Source: Tipula vernalis (taxonomy: Eukaryota > Arthropoda > Insecta > Diptera > Tipulidae). From it: 64,000 nucleotides of DNA. The position numbers and the translations under genes were made by a program. The notes below the pieces were generated by a model. It did not search any database. It was not told the DNA's origin and saw only the letters and a program-made list of their open reading frames with translations. The stretch covers positions 189,399,586 through 189,463,585 of the forward strand of contig OY282558.1 in the NCBI GenBank assembly GCA_958295665.1. The letters are read 5' to 3'. Below, in pieces: positions 45,926 to 58,727 of this stretch. Each line of letters begins with the position of its first letter. The first letter of the stretch is position 1.

Positions 45926-47639
45926 ATTGATTTTAGATATTAGATATGACAAAATATTTCAATTTTCACAACTATGCATATGTATATTGTAAAAGAAAAC
46001 CCTAGAGTTTAGCCTTTTAAGCTAATGTGATAAGCCTAAAACTAATACATTAAATGAATTAAGTTCAAAATCTGATATTTTAAAATTAGAAAATATATTA
46101 TATTTAATATCATAATTTATATAATAATTATGATAAAAATTATTTATATGAAATTTTAATAATGAATATTATAATATTTAAAATCAATAAATTTCACAAA
46201 TTATTAATGGAAATCATACTATACTCTAAAGTAACCGTAGCTATATTACAGTGTAAACACTACGATAATTATTGAAATTAGTGATATATGACACGTCTAT
46301 TGAAAAATGCCAATTATTACAAAACTATTGTTATAATACATTTGAGAATAAGCAAATGTATGGCAATAATTGCTTTATCGATGTCTATTTGGCCTATAAT
46401 GATTAGTTGGCTGTACTGTACTTTTCATAATGGTATTTGTTACTCTATATGTTATAAGACATTTTACTATTTATATGGTAATGGGTTCCATTCACATCAT
46501 TTACCATTTTCGTAATATTATAAAGTAAGCGTTTCGATAATAAGCCACAAATGCCTGGGCTCCTATAATTTATGGAAATGTGTACTATTATTTTTTTTAC
46601 GTGCAATTTCATTTATTATAAAACTTTTAAATTTTCACTTGATTTTTATAATTTTCAAATTTTTGGTGGAAAACTAAGCAAAATTTTCTTTCTGTTTTAT
46701 AAAATTTTAGTTTATATTAGGTAGAACTGTTATTTATTATAAAAAATAATAAAACATAATAAATCGATTTTGTTCACAAAAATTGTGTTAACAAAAAGGT
46801 GACATTCAAATTTTTTTACTTGCGATTTTAAAATAAAATAATATTCTACAAACTATTCTAAAAACGATAAATCATTATTAAATTATTCATTATACCATTT
46901 CAATTTTAAATTAAACAGTAGAAGTGTAAAACATACCACACGGTGCTGGTTTATGTAAATCCAAATATTGTTTTAAGCTCTTAAAAAATAAAGCGCAAAA
47001 TGAAAACTCATTAGAAATATGTACATACTCGTAGATGCTGAAAAATTCATTAAGAAAATAAAATGTTTGTTTATTTTATTTCTACCAACGATGTGCAATG
47101 TGCAAATTTTTTTTGTGGAACTTCAAGTATGTACATATACGTAATATGGAAATTTTACAAACATCACACTGATTGTATGTACATATATGTATGTAGATTT
47201 GAAAATTCATTAAATAACTTGTCTCTTGTTAAAAATTTTTTAGTTTGCAATGGTTGGTAAATAAAATGGCAATTTTCTTTGTGATCATGTTATTCATATT
47301 AACATGGCTTAATAATTTTAAAGACAATTTTTTTTTACTATAAAGTTAACAGTCGGCTAATGTAAAGTTTTTTTTTTTAATTTTAATTACAGCCGAGGGT
47401 GCAGAGATTGGTGCTTACAAAAAACAAGAATTTTGATATTAAACTTACCGGCAATTAAAAACAATGAATTATAATAAAATTCAATAAATTGTATTGTTTT
47501 AAAATAAATTGTAACTTTTTGTTTTAATATTTAATTTATAAAAGTGTGATATTAAAAGTGTGAATAGTGTGATATTAGTAATTTTAATATAAATAGAATA
47601 TCCGGATTTCCAACGTTCGTTGTTTATCAATTCTTGGCT
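45926..47639. other. AT-rich stretch
   Basis: Very AT-rich with no domain in any frame. TACATATGTATGTA-like runs occur around 47025-47195. No repeats or RNA genes recognised. Confidence 0.4.
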
Positions 47640-47934
47640 GCTACTGAATTGGTGGTTGTCCCAACGATGATTACGCTCCCAATAATATATTTTTTCAATA
47701 TGCGTTTACGCTCTTACCCTTTAATGATAAACACAAAAAAAAATTATTTCGCTCTTTCAAAGTGATTTAAATTTTCACTTTTAATATTGCTCTAGAAACA
47801 GGGAGCGTAAAAGATAAAAATATCGCTCCCAATGAATACTGCAGAGCGATTGAAGAAAATATATTAGGAAGCGATATTTTTTGTAACGCACGAATTGCTC
47901 TTTGAATATCATTAAATAAAGAAAGTTCAATAAA
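47640..47934. repeat. GCTCC/GGAGCG-rich flank of foldback copy B, left
   Basis: Contains many CGCTC / GAGCG words in both orientations, such as GGGAGCGTAAAAG paired with TATCGCTCCC near 47806-47832 and GGAAGCGATATTTTTTGT at 47871. A similar set occurs on the far side of the foldback repeat, suggesting they belong to its outer ends. Confidence 0.5.
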
Positions 47935-49075
47935 CGATTTTTAGATAAATTTCTGGAATATGGCTATGGAACTTGGCTATTCCTTTACCGATTTTAGTGA
48001 AATTTGACATGCGCGATGGAAATGGGATTGTAAAATGATTTTTTTCTAAAGTTGTGAAATATGGTCAATTATGATGGAACATGGCTATTTCTTAACCGAT
48101 TATAATGCAATTCGACATGTACTTTGGAAATGGGATTTTAAAATGATTTTTCTAATTCCGCGACCCTACACTAACATTAGAAGTTTTACTCATGCTGCGC
48201 TTGCTGTCACCCATTTTTTTTCTTATTTTGCTTTGATTGCGATTAAATTTCCCAGCAGATGTATAATAAATATATCAATATGAGAAACCTCAAAAGTTGC
48301 CAAATTCCCAACAATATCGACAGGCCATATCATAAAAGCTATTGTCTATTGTAGTTTTCCTAATCCATGCAGCTTTCGAGGTTTATCTGCTGTGAGGCAG
48401 ATCGAAAATAGGTAAAGATATAATCTGTAATTTCTATCCTAATTGGCTATATTCCAGAACTTTATCTAAAAACTATTTAAGAATCCCGCTTCCACCTATA
48501 TTCCAGAACTTCATCCAAAAATCATTTTAGAATCCCATTTCCAACGCACAAGTCAAATTTCACTAAAATCGGTTAAGGAATAGCCAGGTTCCATTATAAT
48601 TGGTCATATTTCAGAACATTACCTAAAAATCATTTTAGAATCCCGTTTCCATTTGGCATGTTAAATTTGGCTCAAATCGGTTAAAGAAAGGTCAAGTTCC
48701 ATCTTAGTTGGCCATATTCTAGAGCTTTATCTAAAAGTCATTTTAGAATCATATTTCCAATGCACATGTCGAATTGCACCACAAGCCGATGAGGAATAGC
48801 AATGTTTCATCCAAATTGGCTATATTCTATCATAATTGGCCATATTCCACAACTTTATCCAAACATCTTTTTAGAATTCCACTTCCATCACGCATATTAT
48901 TAAATTTCACTAAAACCAGTTAAGAAATAGCCGAGTTTTATCATACTTAGCCATATTCTAGAACATTATCCAAAAATCATTGTAGAATGCCATTTCCAAA
49001 CACATGTGGAATTGTATCAAAATCGGTTAAGGAATAGCAAAGTTCCATCCTAGTTGGCCTTATTCCGAACAGTAG
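47935..49075. mobile_element. ~108-bp-unit foldback repeat, copy B
   Basis: Two direct units at 47935-48160 (TGGAATATGGCTATGGAAC, GATTTTAGTGAAATTTGACA) precede a spacer at about 48160-48440. About five to six inverted units at 48450-49075 follow (ATTCCAGAACTTCATCC, ATTTCACTAAAATCGG, GGAATAGCCAGGTTCC). The units match those at 10190-11010. The spacer has GCTATTGTCTATTG, CCATGCAGC and CGAGGTTTATC, matching landmarks of copy A. Arm lengths are opposite to copy A (short left, long right). No coding sequence. Confidence 0.78.
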
Positions 49076-49099
49076 ATATTTTTAAATATGTATGTGTTT

Positions 49100-49330
49100 G
49101 CCGTAATAACGAGAGGAATATAGTACTGATGACGTTTTTAATCATTAGAGCAGAGCGTATTTGTTTTTTCAACATAGCTCAATAACAAAGAGCGAAAATA
49201 TAATAATACAAACGCAATAGCAGAAGAGCAAGACCCTTATAATAAAAATAATGCTCCTGTTCTTCAGAGCGATATTTTGTTTTACAATATCGCTCCTTAT
49301 GAAATTTTTTAACAGTTTTTAAAAAATACC
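49100..49330. repeat. GAGCG-rich flank of foldback copy B, right
   Basis: Contains GAGCAGAGCG, AAGAGCGAAAATA, and a hairpin AGCGATATTTTG / CAATATCGCT near 49267-49297, the counterpart of the left flank words. Confidence 0.5.
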
Positions 49331-49789
49331 TTTGAAAAAATTAAGAGCGAATTGCCATCTCTTTTTAAACTTTGTTATTATGTCGTACAATTTGTTATGT
49401 TTCGGGTTAATTTAAAAAAAGAAATTTCAAATATGTTTTATATGAAAAGTTTAATTTTTCCTTATTTCGAAAGAACTGACGTTGTATTGTGAAAAATATC
49501 GTATATTTCGGGATGAAATTTCGAGCCATTCGTTGTACAAGATTCACAATGAAGTTAATCAGAGCCCAAGTGTAGCACACTATTGCCAAATTACTCATCG
49601 GAGGATATATGGATAACAAACGGCGAGATTCAAATTAACAACGATGCACTAGTCGATAACATGATTCATGAACAACATGGTCTCGTCAAAATCCACAATA
49701 TACTTAATGCAAATGTTGTGGAGCCCATATGACATATTTATTATTCGGGTTTGCAATACAATTCTCTACAATTCGGGTCTGCTCTGCAA

Positions 49790-50527
49790 TTGTGTTTTTG
49801 GGTTTGTAATACAATTCTCTCGCACCTAAGAGACATCTAGGCCGACCTTTTATTACACCAAATCATCTTTCAATGGTAGTTCTGCATTTAGAATATTTCT
49901 CATTATCTTCTTATCCCATCTTTATATAAGGACATTAGCCAAGGCTCTAGTGAATACTCAGAGCCATCTGTAAAAAACAACAAAAAATTTTTATTTTGAA
50001 AATAATAAATTATGTTTTCATGTTATTCCAACCTAACACCCAGGCTGATTTATTTCCAGTTGCAGATTTAGCTTCTAAATACTGTTGTCGTTCTAAGCCC
50101 GTCAACCATACAGAAGAATCATGAGAGCAACCTCCATGATTTGTACCAACAGAATTGAATAACAAGTTGTCGTTGCACCTCTAAAAAAATAATTTAATGT
50201 GAAAAATTGTATTCTTATGTACATACAGCCATCAGATTTATGCTGTGACAGCCTTTTCTGTTGTAAAAATGATGTTCATTTTTATTTGGTCGGATGATAT
50301 TGACATGGGTCCCATCTACACAACCGATTGATTATATCAGGAAACGGCGTATTTACATGGTATATTTGTTGTTGTTCCGTTTGGTCAAAATTTATGTAAT
50401 CATCATAAACCGCCTCTCCAATTTTAATTACTTTCGACCTAACCATTAACACTGTCGGTTGAGCCATTCCGACTAAATAGTCTTGACCAACCGACTGCCG
50501 TAATATTACCGCTAATTTTAAAATTGG
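49790..50527 (-). pseudogene. HARBI1-like transposase gene with introns, cut by a copia element
   Basis: Reading on the minus strand: VILRQSVGQDYLVGMAQPTV (helix-turn-helix), KIGEAVYDDYINFDQTE, then after a frame change GCVDGTHVNIIRPNKNEHHF and NRKGCHSINLMAV (first catalytic Asp in VDGTH). A GTATGT...TTTTTTTAG intron of about 46 bp follows (50226-50181). Next comes NSVGTNHGGCSHDSSVW (the second Asp region, SHDS) up to AWVL, then a second intron ending TTTTACAG at 49978, then GSEYSLEPWLMSL and, frameshifted, RPRCLL-type sequence near 49830-49850. Its N-terminal half is missing because the copia LTR begins exactly at 50528. Intron structure suggests it once was a real transcribed gene. Confidence 0.8.
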
Positions 50528-52205
50528 TGTAACGATTAAATCGCTACAATGATGCGCAAGGCGGCCACCCCCGATTTAATGTAGAATCGTTTTGTTTATT
50601 TTTCTATGGTATGGAAAAAAAACATGGAAAAGGGGAGTCGAATAGAAGATCTGACAGAGTAAAGTCCGAGTTTTTAAATAGAATAAATATTAATTGATAG
50701 GCTGATAAAAAAATTGTATGTGATAGTTAAAATATATAAATAAAATTAAATAGTTAAATAATTAAAACATATATCAAAAACAAATTTTTTGTAAATAAAT
50801 TAAAAATAATTAAGTTTAATGTAAATTTAAATAATACATTATAGTTAAGTTTAAAATTAAATTAAGTGATTAAAAAGAAAAAAGAAACAATCTAGAAGTT
50901 TTCACTCGTTAAAAATGAGTATCATTTGTTCTGCGATCGGATGATTATTTAGACGACCTCACGAAGGTTGAAATGAATGTGCTTTGTGTGATAAGTGAAA
51001 ATTGATTAGACAGTTACATTCGAATAAGATCAATTAAAATTATATAATAAGTTCTCCAAATACAAATAAATAAATAAGTTACTGAAATTAATAATTTAAT
51101 AAAACGGAACATTTCTGAAATAATAAGTGAAAATAATAAATAAGTTAATTTTAATGAAAACATAAAGACAAAACAAATTAAATGTACGTTCATAATAAAA
51201 TACATTAATAAGTGTTAATAATATTAATCATTGGAAATAAAATAAAAATCGAACCACAAACAAAGCAAATCAATTATAGTTTAAATTACATTACTGTCCG
51301 AAAGTGTATATTCGTCGCATTTACACCGCAATTACAAAATACGAAAAATTGCGTGCTGTACTGTAAATTATACATTCATATTTACGTTATACAGTATACA
51401 CTAAAAGTATGTAAATAATCAGTAACAGCAAAAATTATAATTGATGTTTTGTACTGTACAAGTAAATCATTCCATCAACCAACAATATAACCACAGCTGA
51501 TCGGTTCAACGATGACTATTACTTCATACACAACAACAACATTAAATAAGGTTTTCTTTTTTAATTATTATTAATTTTTATTATAAACAATAATTTTCAT
51601 TTTATTATAATTACTTAGTTTTTATTATATATTATATATTTTTTTTGTTATGCTATATTGTATTGGTGGTGGTAGAGAAGTTTCACTATTATAAATCAAG
51701 TGCACTTTAGTTTAGTTCTAATTTCTCTTAATCTTACGTTATTGTAATTTTCTTTATTTTTGTAATTTACCTGAAATGGGTTTGGAATCCATATTTATAA
51801 ATACTTGCATTTTTGAATTAAAAATTGGGACTTGCATTAGATCAAATTTTCTGTTCTTTATTTTTAAATTATATTGAATTCCGCCATGAGATAGTGTTTG
51901 TCAAGGTGGGGATGAGACCATGGTAGGTAGTTGAGTTCTGGGTCAGTAAAGATGTCGGTATGTGCTGAATCCCTTTATTGTTTCTATTTTTCCTTCGGCG
52001 GCAATTCCAGATTTATCCAAGCTTTATTCTCCACCCACCCATTCGATGAGCTCTAGCCAAGCTAAAATAGACTGCCATGCTAAAATAGAGCCTTCAACTC
52101 TGGATACTTAAACAAAAATTTATTCTGATAACGATGTGGGCAAATCATCGCATAAAATACATTATATTTTTTGGTGGCCGCCTCGCCTACCATCGAATCG
52201 TTACA
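50528..52205 (+). repeat. 1.68-kb LTR of a copia-type element
   Basis: Begins TGTAACGATT and ends AATCGTTACA, exact inverse ends of 10 bp. Further in, GGCGGCCACC (about 50562-50571) is the inverse of GGTGGCCGCC (about 52173-52182). TG...CA ends followed by a primer-like site and then copia pol support an LTR. The interior is AT-rich and non-coding. A second LTR downstream is not visible. The length is large for a copia LTR, so a TIR-bearing insertion of another kind is the main alternative. Confidence 0.65.
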
Positions 52206-52206
52206 T

Positions 52207-52220
52207 TGGTAGAATAGCAT
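52207..52220 (+). other. Probable primer-binding site of the copia element
   Basis: TGGTAGAATAGC one base after the LTR end resembles the initiator-tRNA complementary start (TGGTA...AGC) used by copia elements, with mismatches. Confidence 0.45.
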
Positions 52221-52369
52221 TTTTACGTTTGTTTTATTCAACAAAATAATGTTTAACCCTTGTGTCTATACCCAAGAAAATATTCTTTGTTCTATACCTG
52301 GCTACCCAGGCAGCCACGTACACATTCTGCTTTTAAAACCAAATAATTTATATTTTCTTGTACGCTGTT

Positions 52370-54010
52370 GCAACCTTATTCAAAAATGTCTGCATTTTGT
52401 GTGGATCACGAGAGTGGAACAGCAATAGATTACAGGACGTTTGGATTGCTGATTCTGGTGCCACATAACACATGTCTTCTCGCGTCGAATGGTTCGTTGA
52501 TTATAAGAGGTGCGATGTCGAGCGGCTTGTCCAAATCGCAAACGGCCTTCGACTACCGATTGCACGGGCAGAATTCTAATCGAACCCAAGATCAACGTTG
52601 TGTGGGAAGGGTTTAGATATAATGTTAATCCATGATGGTTACAAAATGATGGATGCTGTTGGAATCGTGTATGCTGTTGGCGTGAAAAATATACTGCAAG
52701 CAATTGTGAATGATGTTTCGGCAGAGAATCGATGAGCGTGCAAATTCTGTGACTGTCACGCTTGAGCAATTGCATCATCGATTGTGACATTTGCATGTAG
52801 ACTCGATAAAGCGTATGTGCAACCATTTTTCGCAATTCAACAATCAATTCAGTGAAGCACATTCGTTTCGAAAACGGTACTGAATTTGTCAATAAAGATT
52901 ATATGCGAATGCTGGAGTGACAGTTGAGCGAATCGCATCATACACGCCTGAGCAAAATTGGCGTGTGGAGCATGAGATGCATACCGTTGTGGAATTCGCC
53001 CGCACGATGTTGCTTTCCAGCGGTTTGCAGAAGTGTTTATGGCCAGAAGCAGTACGAATAGCAGTAGTGAACATCTTGAACAGATCGTCGAATAAGAAAT
53101 GTCCGACCGCAACTCCGTACGAGAATTGGTTTGGTGTGAAATCAGAATTGGGTCATGTGCGAATTTTTGATAGACAGTGCTTTGTGCAAATACCAAAGCA
53201 ATGGGGACGCAAAAATGGAACGCCAAGGCAAAGAAGGTGTTTCTGGTTGAATACGAGTCAACGTCGAAGAACTTTCGGCTTTTTGATCCAGACACACAGA
53301 AGATCATCGTGAGCTGCAACGTAAAACTGAATGAGAAAGGTGTGAATCATAATGTCAAGAAGCAAGTGTCGATCCAGAAATCGTCGACCGAGCTACGAAC
53401 GAAAGAGAAGCTGCCAAATGATAATGGACATAATATGATCGTCCATGTCTGATAATGAGTTACTCGATACAAATGATATCACGTTGACAGCAGATGACGA
53501 TGAGTATGAGATCGAGAACGTACCAAAAAATGTGTGTTGTAATTTGCATGAGAAAGTGAACGAGTGTCATGTTGGAGCCAAACACGTATGAAGAAGCGTT
53601 AAATTTCGAGGAAGCTGCTAAATGGCGAGATGCGATGAAAGATGAGCTGGAATCACTGAAGAAGAATTCGACATGGGAGCTGGTGAAACTAACAAAGAAC
53701 CGCAACGTTGTCGGATGTCCATGAGTTTATAAATTGAAGCCTAAGCCATCTGGTCCAATTGTGACCTGGACGAATAGATTTTCGTGGAGGCACCGAAAGG
53801 ACTGGACATGGAGGAATGGAACATGGTCTGCCAGCTCAAGAAAAGCTTGTATGGGTTTAAGCAAGCATCCAGAGTGTGGAACAAGAAATTCACGAAGTTT
53901 CTCAGTGATTTCAACATAGTGCATTCGAAGGCAGATCAATGTGTGTGGCTATAACAACGATGTGAGAGTCATGTTATTATTTTACGTGGATGACTGAAAT
54001 GGTATTTTCA
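52370..54010 (+). pseudogene. Copia (Ty1) pol remnant: protease, integrase, RT pieces
   Basis: VWIADSGAT..HMSSRVEWF at about 52440-52500 is the copia protease start (DSGAT active site with a stop just after). Frame 52917-53312 gives IASYTPEQNWRVEHEMHTVV, ARTMLLSSGLQKCLWPEAV and VNILNRSSNKKCP, the end of the copia integrase core including the Glu region (TPEQNxxVE). Then CNVKLNEKGVNH-type sequence follows. About 53590-53735 has EEALNFEEAAKWRDAMKDEL and WELVKLTKNRNVVG, the RT entry. About 53790-53990 has frameshifted CQLKKSLYGLKQASRVWNKK and LLFYVDD, with the catalytic YVDD. Protease-integrase-RT order is diagnostic of copia. gag, most of integrase, parts of RT and all RNase H are deleted. Confidence 0.9.
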
Positions 54011-55810
54011 TGCGAAATAAAAATCCAATTTACCATCTTCTATCCATGCCATAAAGAAAATTAAGATTTTTTTTTTTTTATAAGGAAATCCCACATTAAA
54101 GAAAATTGTATTATTTCAAGTATATTGTTTGTAAAAGACAAAATAAAATTTAAATTCTTAGAAGCTTTCAATTCGCGTATTGTTTTGTGTAATAAATTAA
54201 TGTAAAAACATTTCAAAGCATACACATACACAAGATAAAAGCAATAAGATAATTAACAAATGGCCAAAAGGTTAAACATTGAAAATAATGAATATGGCAA
54301 TTAAGGCTCTCGAATCAGAATACACAAATAAATAAATCAGAATGGTGGAGGTATAATATTACGGTAAACAGTAAAAAATATAACGAACTAATTATTTGTA
54401 TGCGAATGGCATTGGGTATAGCTTACCAAATTTAGACGTACTCCAAAGCTGCCAAATTTACTCTTTTGCACAGTACTAAATTGGCAGTTCGAGTTCTAAA
54501 ATGGTTATTTTCTGCAGTAGCACCGTAAATTTGCCGGAGCAGCAAAAAAGCCGCCACCATGAAATATTCTTCTTTTTCCAATTAAATTTTTTGTTTTCTT
54601 TAGTTTCTTAATTACATCTTGCAAGCACGGAGAATATATTATAAGTCTAGCGATTTTGGGTTTCTTGTGATAACTGCAAACTGTCCACTGTCCAATTATT
54701 GGTTTAATTGATTAAATCTAAGTAATCTGTTCTACACATATGTCTCTGCTTAGCTATCGTGCCTACCTTTAGTACGATGAATAATTGAAATTTTGATGAT
54801 ATCGCTTATCAGGGTCTTTGAAAAAAATCTTATTTGCTATTCTAAGAAGTTTTCTACAATAATCAAATTAAATAAATATTTTCATTATAATTGAGACTAA
54901 ATATTTAATTTGTAAATGAAAGCAATTTTCCTGAACATTTTATAAAACACGTCAAAACAAAATAGAAAGAAAATAGTAGAATAATATTACAGGAATTGAT
55001 CTTCTTTGATAAATTAAAAAGAGCTTTTTTTATTTTTAGATTGTGATTATTTTTATTATAAGCTTTACACTTTGGAAATTGTATAATGTATTCAAATCTA
55101 ATATTTTGTTCTTAATCTTTAAGGTGGGTGAACGAGCAAAATACACAATCAATCTCTTTTGTAATCAGCACAAAGAATTGTTTGGAATTATTCATATATA
55201 TTTTAGTTTATAAAAGCGTTGATTGTAGATTATAAAAATATTACATCCTAGAATTTATTATAGGTTAAACTTGGTATACAATAGAAAAACAAATGAAAAT
55301 CCAAAAAATATCGTAGAACTATTGCATCTATAATTGTTGTAAAATTTACTAGACAAGAGATTACTAGATAGATAGAACAACAAAATGTTTGATGTGAAGC
55401 TAATTTTCCTATGTTTTGAAATTGCTTATGAGAAAGGAAACGATTAGTTTACTTTAGACCAATACGGGGACAAGCAAAACATTTAGTTTTCATTTCATTT
55501 ATTAATTACTGTGTTGTGAATACTTCTGTGATTCACTGTAATTAAATACAAATTCATATAAATAATACCCTGTTAATTATTTTATTGATCTTGTTTTACA
55601 TTTTGGTAACAGTACATCGTTTCGTTACACATATGTACATACAATTGCAATCAAGTTCGAATTAAATAACAATAATTAATAAAGAGAGTTTGTAACACTT
55701 CGCATGGTCTGGAGAATATCCAAATTCAAAAAAAAACATTTTGAAAACAAAAAAAAATTAAGGTTACTTTACAAAAAAAATTATTCTCCAAATCATGGGT
55801 CGTGTTAATC
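54011..55810. other. AT-rich stretch
   Basis: No frame has a domain. The remainder of the HARBI1-like gene was expected beyond the copia copy but I could not find it here. Confidence 0.4.
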
Positions 55811-55998
55811 AGAATTGGACCCACACAGGGACTCTAGAGCGGTCGTTGCCAGCTAAGCTTCAGGGTGATGTCGTGGGGTTTCTAGAGTTTATGTGGGTCA
55901 TATAAAACCGCGGGAAGGGTAGGGTGATTCTGCATACCTACCTATTCGGACACTTACCTGGCCCTAATTCATCCTCAGTTAGACGATTAACGCCTCAT
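55811..55998. repeat. GC-rich island with an imperfect hairpin
   Basis: Unlike its surroundings, this stretch is about half G+C. Arms 55818-55838 and 55881-55899 are imperfect inverse copies (GACCCACA / TGTGGGTC and ACTCTAGA / TCTAGAGT). It is followed on the plus strand by an A-rich AAATAAAATAAAAAAT run, like a retroposon tail. Read on the minus strand, GCCAGGTAAGTG near 55953-55964 would be a strong splice donor. Identity unknown: SINE, element end or exon. Confidence 0.4.
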
Positions 55999-58727
55999 TT
56001 TAAATAAAATAAAAAATATATATATAACTTAACTATCTGGTGTTGCAGCCTGTTGATCAGTTGATTGTTTTGATTATAATTTCCATGCGCACGTGGTGGT
56101 TTTTGCTTGCTTATTGAACTACAAAGTAATTTTTTTTTCTAATCCGTAATTATAATGTATACATGCATATATCCAAAGAAGTATCTTTATATAGCAAAAG
56201 AAAAATGTTTTGTTGTCTTATCCAAAACTTTCTGTTATCTATATAATTATATTAGTTTTATTCTTATATTGTTGTTGTGTCTCCGAATTATGTTGTATCT
56301 TATGTACTTATGTATATGTAAAATTGGTACTCTTGTGTTTAAGATATATTTATTCATCCAAAAACTATATGAATGATTATATTTATAGACAAAACACTTA
56401 AGATTTTTTTTTTAAAAAACTTTTTATTCACAATACCAACTATCAATTTCACTTTAAAAAAAAACTTTTTTTTTTATCATATCAATTAAACAACATACGT
56501 GTATAATTACAAAACAATTCACTTTCAATTAATCATCTTTTATGAATTATTATTTTTTTTTTTTTTTTGTAGACACAGCAAATATAGAAATTCACTTTTT
56601 TGCATGCCGCTGTTTACATTTATATCCACTTTAGTAATTTTATATTCAAAATAAAATTTACAACAACACAAACTTCACACGACGAAGGTTTTAAAAAAAA
56701 AAACAATTATCCTCTTCTTTTTATTTTTTTATCAATTTTTATTTAAGATAATTTTATAAAAGAGAAAAAAAATTAACAAAAACACAATTCACTTATATTT
56801 ATTATCCTCAAAAAAAAAAATAATTTTTAATAAATTTAATTTTATAGTAACACTTTATAAAAAACTTAATTAAACTTAACTTAAATTCTAAAACTAAAAA
56901 GAACCAGATCGGCTCTACAGTTACAAATTTACTTTCAGACAAAATTATAGGAAAAAAAAACACCCCGTGGTGTCGGTGCAATGCATCCGACCTGTTTCTT
57001 GATTTTTTCTCCACCGACTAAAAAAGCAAAAAAAAATGTTTACTTCAATTCAATTATTTTTTTTTTTTTTGTCTTAACGGAAAAAGAATATCCAATTTAA
57101 TTATGAGACTTACGGAGTTTACAAAAAAAAATATGAAATTACAATAATTTAGTATAACGGATTACATTATTTGCCTAATTGCAAAAAAAAGTGTGAGAAT
57201 AATGAATTGAAATAAAAATTGTTGTGACAGCGTACACGTGCGCTGTTACAAGTTCATCACAAGCCATCGCGCTTCTGCAACTAAATTTCATTATAAATAC
57301 GTAAATATAAAAAAAATAAATAAACTCAACTTAATATTATACATAAATTTAGTTCAAATTCATTTCATTCAAATTCATAAATTTAGTTTTAATAATAAAA
57401 CTTTAAGAAGTTTAAGTATGTGTCTGTTTATGTTTGAGCCCAACAATTGTCGAATCTAACGAATCTAATGAAAATTATTGCTTAATGGTGTTTTATATTA
57501 TGGGCGGATAGACTATGATAAAAGTTAAGAGCTGGCCGCACTCTAGATTCATATCCTTGGGATAAACAAATGTTTTTCAAAAATTTGTATCTTTAGTGTA
57601 GCGTCGTGTGACATTGAGAAACCTTAAATTATATACAGCCAATCCTACTGTCTTCCACCGAATATAACCCCTAAGCGTTTGTAACGAATAGTAAGCTTAC
57701 TGGGTATTTTATTCAAATACAGCCCCCTTGGCGTTATATTTATAATTATGGGAATTGGCCATTTTTGTTGTACAAATACCCACTAAAATTATAAAAGCGG
57801 TTTCTTATCAACGCCAAGTATGTTTTACAATCATAATTGCGAGAATTGCGGGTTTTACTCAGTCAGAATTTATGATATCTCATAGAAGTGAACCTTAAAT
57901 TAATATGGGATAATGGTTTTGGAAAGTTGGAGGAGTTATTAAATGTAATAGATCGACAAGAATATTGTAAAACATGTAGCAAAGCGATCCGTGTTCAATA
58001 CGCACGGTTGTTCTTAATTGGAAATTCGAATGGAAATGGCAATAATTGGTCTTCAAAGTAAGTTACATGGGGAAGGAAGATACCTTCATTAACGAAAAAA
58101 TTTGGTTAATGAGTCCAAACGTTTAAATTGATTAGTGATGAGGATGACAAATCCTGGCCACAAACTATTCTGTTCATCATTTTTAAATAAACTACAATTT
58201 CAAAACCATCAAAAGAAACTTTCCAAAATAGCTTTGTGTGATCTAGAGTTGGTAAAAGGTCTAGCAAAGGTCTGATTTTCTAATTTATATGATAACACAA
58301 CTCCACTTCCATTAGAACTGGGGTCCTTTAGCCTTTACATAAAATGGCTTTTACGACCAAATTTTCTTATTTTCGGACTGATGTCTCCCTTAAAATTTCG
58401 GTAGTTATAGGTTTTCATCTTTTAAAATTAACTAATAGGTGAAATCAATCTAGTTTAACTGCCTTAACTCAATTTAATACAAAACCGTTTGCATAACTTG
58501 GCCCAGAGCTATTGAATCTTGAGCCAGAGACCGGAGATTAAGTCTCACGCCGAAAATGACTCAGCTGCCAACTCAACAAATTATTAATTTATTAATTGCG
58601 TTCTATAAAATAACCAAATAAATTATATTCCAACTGGAAACACCACGTTTAGGAATGTACATGTACAAGCCAATTAGAATTTGCGTGTGTGAATGTATAT
58701 ATGCGAACTCCAAAGGTTTTAACTTTT
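55999..58727. other. AT-rich stretch
   Basis: Long T and A runs (for example 56550-56568 and 57056-57070). A GC-richer patch lies at 56900-57020. A palindrome GACAGCG...CGCTGTTAC sits at about 57225-57248. No gene, tRNA or element ends recognised. Confidence 0.4.

Noticed and set aside
52380..53319. Long minus-strand frames (up to 170 codons) opposite the copia remnant
   Set aside because: They are antisense to plus-strand protease and integrase motifs and show no domain of their own.
55945..55965. ACACTTACCTGG resembles the 5' end of U1 snRNA
   Set aside because: Sequence beyond these bases does not match U1 and no Sm site or stem-loops follow.
57222..57250. 28-bp palindrome (GACAGCG...CGCTGTTAC) as fused LTR ends
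   Set aside because: No matching LTR sequence or pol is nearby; too short to support an element.
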